Shown here: one piece after another, positions 62,000 through 64,000 of the stretch
How positions within the stretch are numbered: the first letter of the stretch is position 1
How the letters are laid out: every line of letters starts with the position of its first letter
Origin: Cloacibacillus sp.
GTDB taxonomy: Bacteria; Synergistota; Synergistia; Synergistales; Synergistaceae
DNA: 64,000 nucleotides
Assembly (NCBI GenBank): GCA_036655895.1
Contig: JAVVPF010000011.1
Coordinates: forward strand, 3,269 to 67,268
Direction: 5' to 3'
The notes under the pieces: generated by a model
What the model was told of the DNA's origin: nothing
Seen by the model: the letters and a program-made list of their open reading frames with translations, nothing else
The model's database searches: none
Program-made: the position numbers and the translations under genes

Positions 62000-62599
62000 A
62001 TGGCCTTAAGTTGTGAACGAAGTTTTGAGATAATAACAGAACGATGCGTGCGGTACTACAAAACAGAGGAGAGCGGTTCTATTTTAGAAATCGTCTTTGA
62101 TGTTATGAACGACGTAAGCTTTCCAATGCACAATTTCGCGCACCACTACCTCGTCCCAGCCGTTCTGCTTTCATCGCTGTATATCGCGAAGAAAGAAAAT
62201 GAAGAAAAATTCCAGAACGACTTGCATGAGGTCGAAAAGCGGGCAAAAAATGTGCTGCCGGCCTTCTGCGGTTTCTACGGCACCTGCGGCGCCGCGGTTG
62301 GATGCGGAATCTATATGAGCGTGGCTACGGGAACCACTCCGCTCTCAAAAGAGACATGGGGACTCTGCAACCGCGCGACTGCGGGCGCGCTCACTAGGAT
62401 GGCGGAGCTCGGAGGCCCCAGATGCTGCAAAAGAAACACCTTCGCCGCTCTACAGTTTATGAAAAAGTACACGGCGGATAACCTTGGGTACGAGCTGGCT
62501 GTCCCGGAGACCATCACATGTGTGTACGGCAAATTCAATAATGAGTGCTTAAAAAATAATTGCCCATATTTTAATGAAGAAAAGGAAGAGACACGATGA
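62000..62599 (+). CDS. DUF5714-like Cys-rich protein
   Basis: A 199-residue soluble protein, mostly helical, with many conserved-looking Cys: FCGFYGTCGAAVGCGIYMS, LGGPRCCKRNTFAAL and CVYGKFNNECLKNNCPYF near the end. I recognise this as the DUF5714 type, whose function is unknown; the Cys pattern suggests metal or Fe-S binding. AAGGAG precedes the ATG. Its stop overlaps the ATG of the substrate-binding protein gene, so it is tied to the NitT/TauT-type importer and the PadR regulator. Confidence 0.7.
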   Translation: MALSCERSFEIITERCVRYYKTEESGSILEIVFDVMNDVSFPMHNFAHHYLVPAVLLSSLYIAKKENEEKFQNDLHEVEKRAKNVLPAFCGFYGTCGAAVGCGIYMSVATGTTPLSKETWGLCNRATAGALTRMAELGGPRCCKRNTFAALQFMKKYTADNLGYELAVPETITCVYGKFNNECLKNNCPYFNEEKEETR

Positions 62600-63630
62600 A
62601 AAAAATTATTTTAAAACTGTTGACGCTCACTTTTATCATAATGGCGTCGGCTCCCTCCGCCATTGCCGCGCAGACGCTTACTGTAGGCAACACAGGCAGC
62701 AGCATAAAACCCGCGATGATCGTACTCGCGCAGCAAATGGGCTACTACAAAGACGAAGGCGTCGACGTCGAGATCAAACAGATATCAAACCTCAATGAGG
62801 GCATCGCCGCAGTACAGATGGGCAAGCTTGACATCCTGCCGCTTGGAGTCATTCCTTCTATGACCTTCATTGCAAAGGGAGCCGACCTCGTGGTCTACGG
62901 AGGCACCATCGCCGAGGGCAGTCAGGGCGTCACGCTCAAAGAGAACAAAGACAAATACAAAAACGTAAAAAACTTTAAGGGCAAAAAAATAGCGGTCCAC
63001 AGGCCGGAGACGGGCCATATGATCATGAAGGCAAAAATGCGCGAGGCAGGACTTGACCTCAACAAAGATGTTGAGATAATCCAGCTTGACGGCTTTCAGT
63101 CAATAATTGAGGCGGTATCAAAAGGCGCGGCCGACATTGGTTTTGTAAACAGCGGTTTTGGCCTGATCGCAGAAAAAAAGGGGCTGGCCGTAGCCTTCAA
63201 CGTCGGAAGCGCAGCCCCTAACGCCGTCTGCTGCAGGCAGACCACGTCACGGCAGAGCTACACCACAAAATTCGACGCGCTCGTAAAATTCCAGACGGCA
63301 AACCTCAGAGCCTACAAACTCCTGCAAGACGACCCGAAAACTGCGGTCAAAAAACTGATGGATTACTCCGGCCAGCCGGAGGATTACGTAAAATACTGCC
63401 TTTACGCAAACGTTATGGTAATAACGATGGACCCCGCGGCAAACCGAGTTAAGGATTTTTATGAAATCATGAGAAAGAACGGAGACCTTCCAAAAGGCGC
63501 GAAAAATGACATCTCAAAAAACATAGATACAAAAATATATCGCGCCGCGCTCGACGAAATGCTGAAACGTCATCCCAAAGAGGCCTGTTTCAAAAAGATG
63601 GACAAAGAATTTGCGGCAAACAACCTCTAG
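62596..63630 (+). CDS. NitT/TauT-type ABC transporter substrate-binding protein
   Basis: A 344-residue secreted protein: signal peptide MKKIILKLLTLTFIIMASA with a cleavage site near AIA-A, then AQQMGYYKDEGVDVEI, GKLDILPLGVIPSMTF, FKGKKIAVHRPETGHM and GAADIGFVNSG, the SsuA/ThiY/TauA-like pattern. Ligands of this family include sulfonates, nitrate, thiamine precursors and other small anions or heterocycles. It overlaps the DUF5714-like gene by four bases and is followed by the ATPase gene. Confidence 0.9.
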   Translation: MKKIILKLLTLTFIIMASAPSAIAAQTLTVGNTGSSIKPAMIVLAQQMGYYKDEGVDVEIKQISNLNEGIAAVQMGKLDILPLGVIPSMTFIAKGADLVVYGGTIAEGSQGVTLKENKDKYKNVKNFKGKKIAVHRPETGHMIMKAKMREAGLDLNKDVEIIQLDGFQSIIEAVSKGAADIGFVNSGFGLIAEKKGLAVAFNVGSAAPNAVCCRQTTSRQSYTTKFDALVKFQTANLRAYKLLQDDPKTAVKKLMDYSGQPEDYVKYCLYANVMVITMDPAANRVKDFYEIMRKNGDLPKGAKNDISKNIDTKIYRAALDEMLKRHPKEACFKKMDKEFAANNL

Positions 63631-63637
63631 CTCTGTC

Positions 63638-64000
63638 GTGGAAGCAAGATACGCAATAGAGACTCGCGGGCTCTCCTTCAGCTACAACACGGAGAGCCCC
63701 ACGATCAACGACCTGTCGCTCTCTGTGCGCCAAGGCGAGTTCGTCTGCATTTTAGGACACAGCGGCTGCGGCAAGAGCACGCTGCTAGGCCTATTGATGG
63801 GACTTCTGAAACCGGCCTCCGGCTCTATTTCGATAAACGGCGAAAAAATGCTCGGGCCGACGACGGATAGAACCATCGTCTTTCAAGACTATTCATTATT
63901 TCCATGGATGACGGTACGTAAAAATGTTATTTTCGGAATAAAACACTCTCAGAGTATGCGTAAAAAAGAGGCGGCGGAGCTGGCGGATAAGTATCTTGAT
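63638..64000 (+). CDS. ABC transporter ATP-binding protein, N-terminal part (runs off window end)
   Basis: The first 121 codons are visible. Walker A is GHSGCGKSTLLGLLMGLL, the Q-loop VFQDYSLFPWMTV (typical of NitT/TauT/SsuB ATPases). The GTG at 63638, seven bases after the binding-protein stop, is taken as start; a TTG at 63611 in the same frame would overlap that gene, and neither has a strong ribosome site. A permease gene should follow beyond the window. Confidence 0.88.
   Translation, partial: MEARYAIETRGLSFSYNTESPTINDLSLSVRQGEFVCILGHSGCGKSTLLGLLMGLLKPASGSISINGEKMLGPTTDRTIVFQDYSLFPWMTVRKNVIFGIKHSQSMRKKEAAELADKYLD

Noticed and set aside
1-64000. CRISPR arrays, tRNA/rRNA genes, insertion sequences, prophage
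   Set aside because: No regularly spaced repeats, cloverleaf-type sequence, transposase or phage gene was seen on reading both strands; short tRNAs could still be missed without a covariance search.

Overview
The window reads as chromosomal DNA of an anaerobic, amino-acid-fermenting bacterium. Gene content (GGGtGRT protein next to a NifU-like scaffold, several NhaC antiporters, AbgT/AGCS/YfcC carriers, split B12 methionine synthase, AfsR/SARP-like giant regulators) suggests a Synergistota member of the Cloacibacillus type. This is an inference from gene content, not a database match. I saw no transposase, prophage, CRISPR array, tRNA or rRNA.

1-17.8 kb, almost all on the minus strand, is housekeeping: GGGtGRT/NifU-like pair, phosphomannomutase, a large PAS hybrid histidine kinase, an exported nitroreductase-like protein, prepilin peptidase, a small tautomerase, a metF / MetH-activation-domain / metH operon, and a chain of AsmA-like protein, cobU, cobS and a Cof-type phosphatase. 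18-33 kb is accessory redox metabolism: a DMT exporter, a three-gene FAD / Fe-S / molybdopterin oxidoreductase operon, an amidohydrolase with a YfcC carrier, a PucR-type regulator, and a divergent operon nhaC-mobB-mobA plus a protein with repeated sulfite-oxidase-like domains.

36-57 kb is the most interesting part: a corrinoid-dependent N-demethylation island. It holds two complete MtmB/MtmC-like pairs (monomethylamine methyltransferase family plus corrinoid protein), both read through without the UAG pyrrolysine codon that defines MtmB; an MttB-family methyltransferase without UAG next to a BCCT carrier; a RamA-like ATP-dependent corrinoid activator translationally coupled to a second protein resembling the AdoMet-binding MetH reactivation domain; a class III aminotransferase; an NhaC antiporter; and a UroD/MtbA-family methyltransferase fused to a thioredoxin-like domain. 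Carriers (AGCS, AbgT, BCCT), an M20 amidohydrolase and two sister GntR/FCD regulators complete it. Two sister SARP/BTAD-ATPase regulators flank the island (32.9-35.9 and 57.5-60.5 kb).

Working model (inference): N-methylated amino acids or betaines are imported, stripped of methyl groups onto MtmC-type corrinoid proteins by pyrrolysine-free MtmB/MttB homologues, and the freed primary amine is transaminated. The corrinoid cofactor is kept reduced by the activators, and the UroD-thioredoxin protein would take the methyl group. The final methyl acceptor cannot be deduced from the window.

60.4-64 kb holds a CobW-type GTPase, a PadR regulator with a clear operator-like dyad, a DUF5714-like Cys-rich protein, and the start of a NitT/TauT-type ABC importer that runs off the end.
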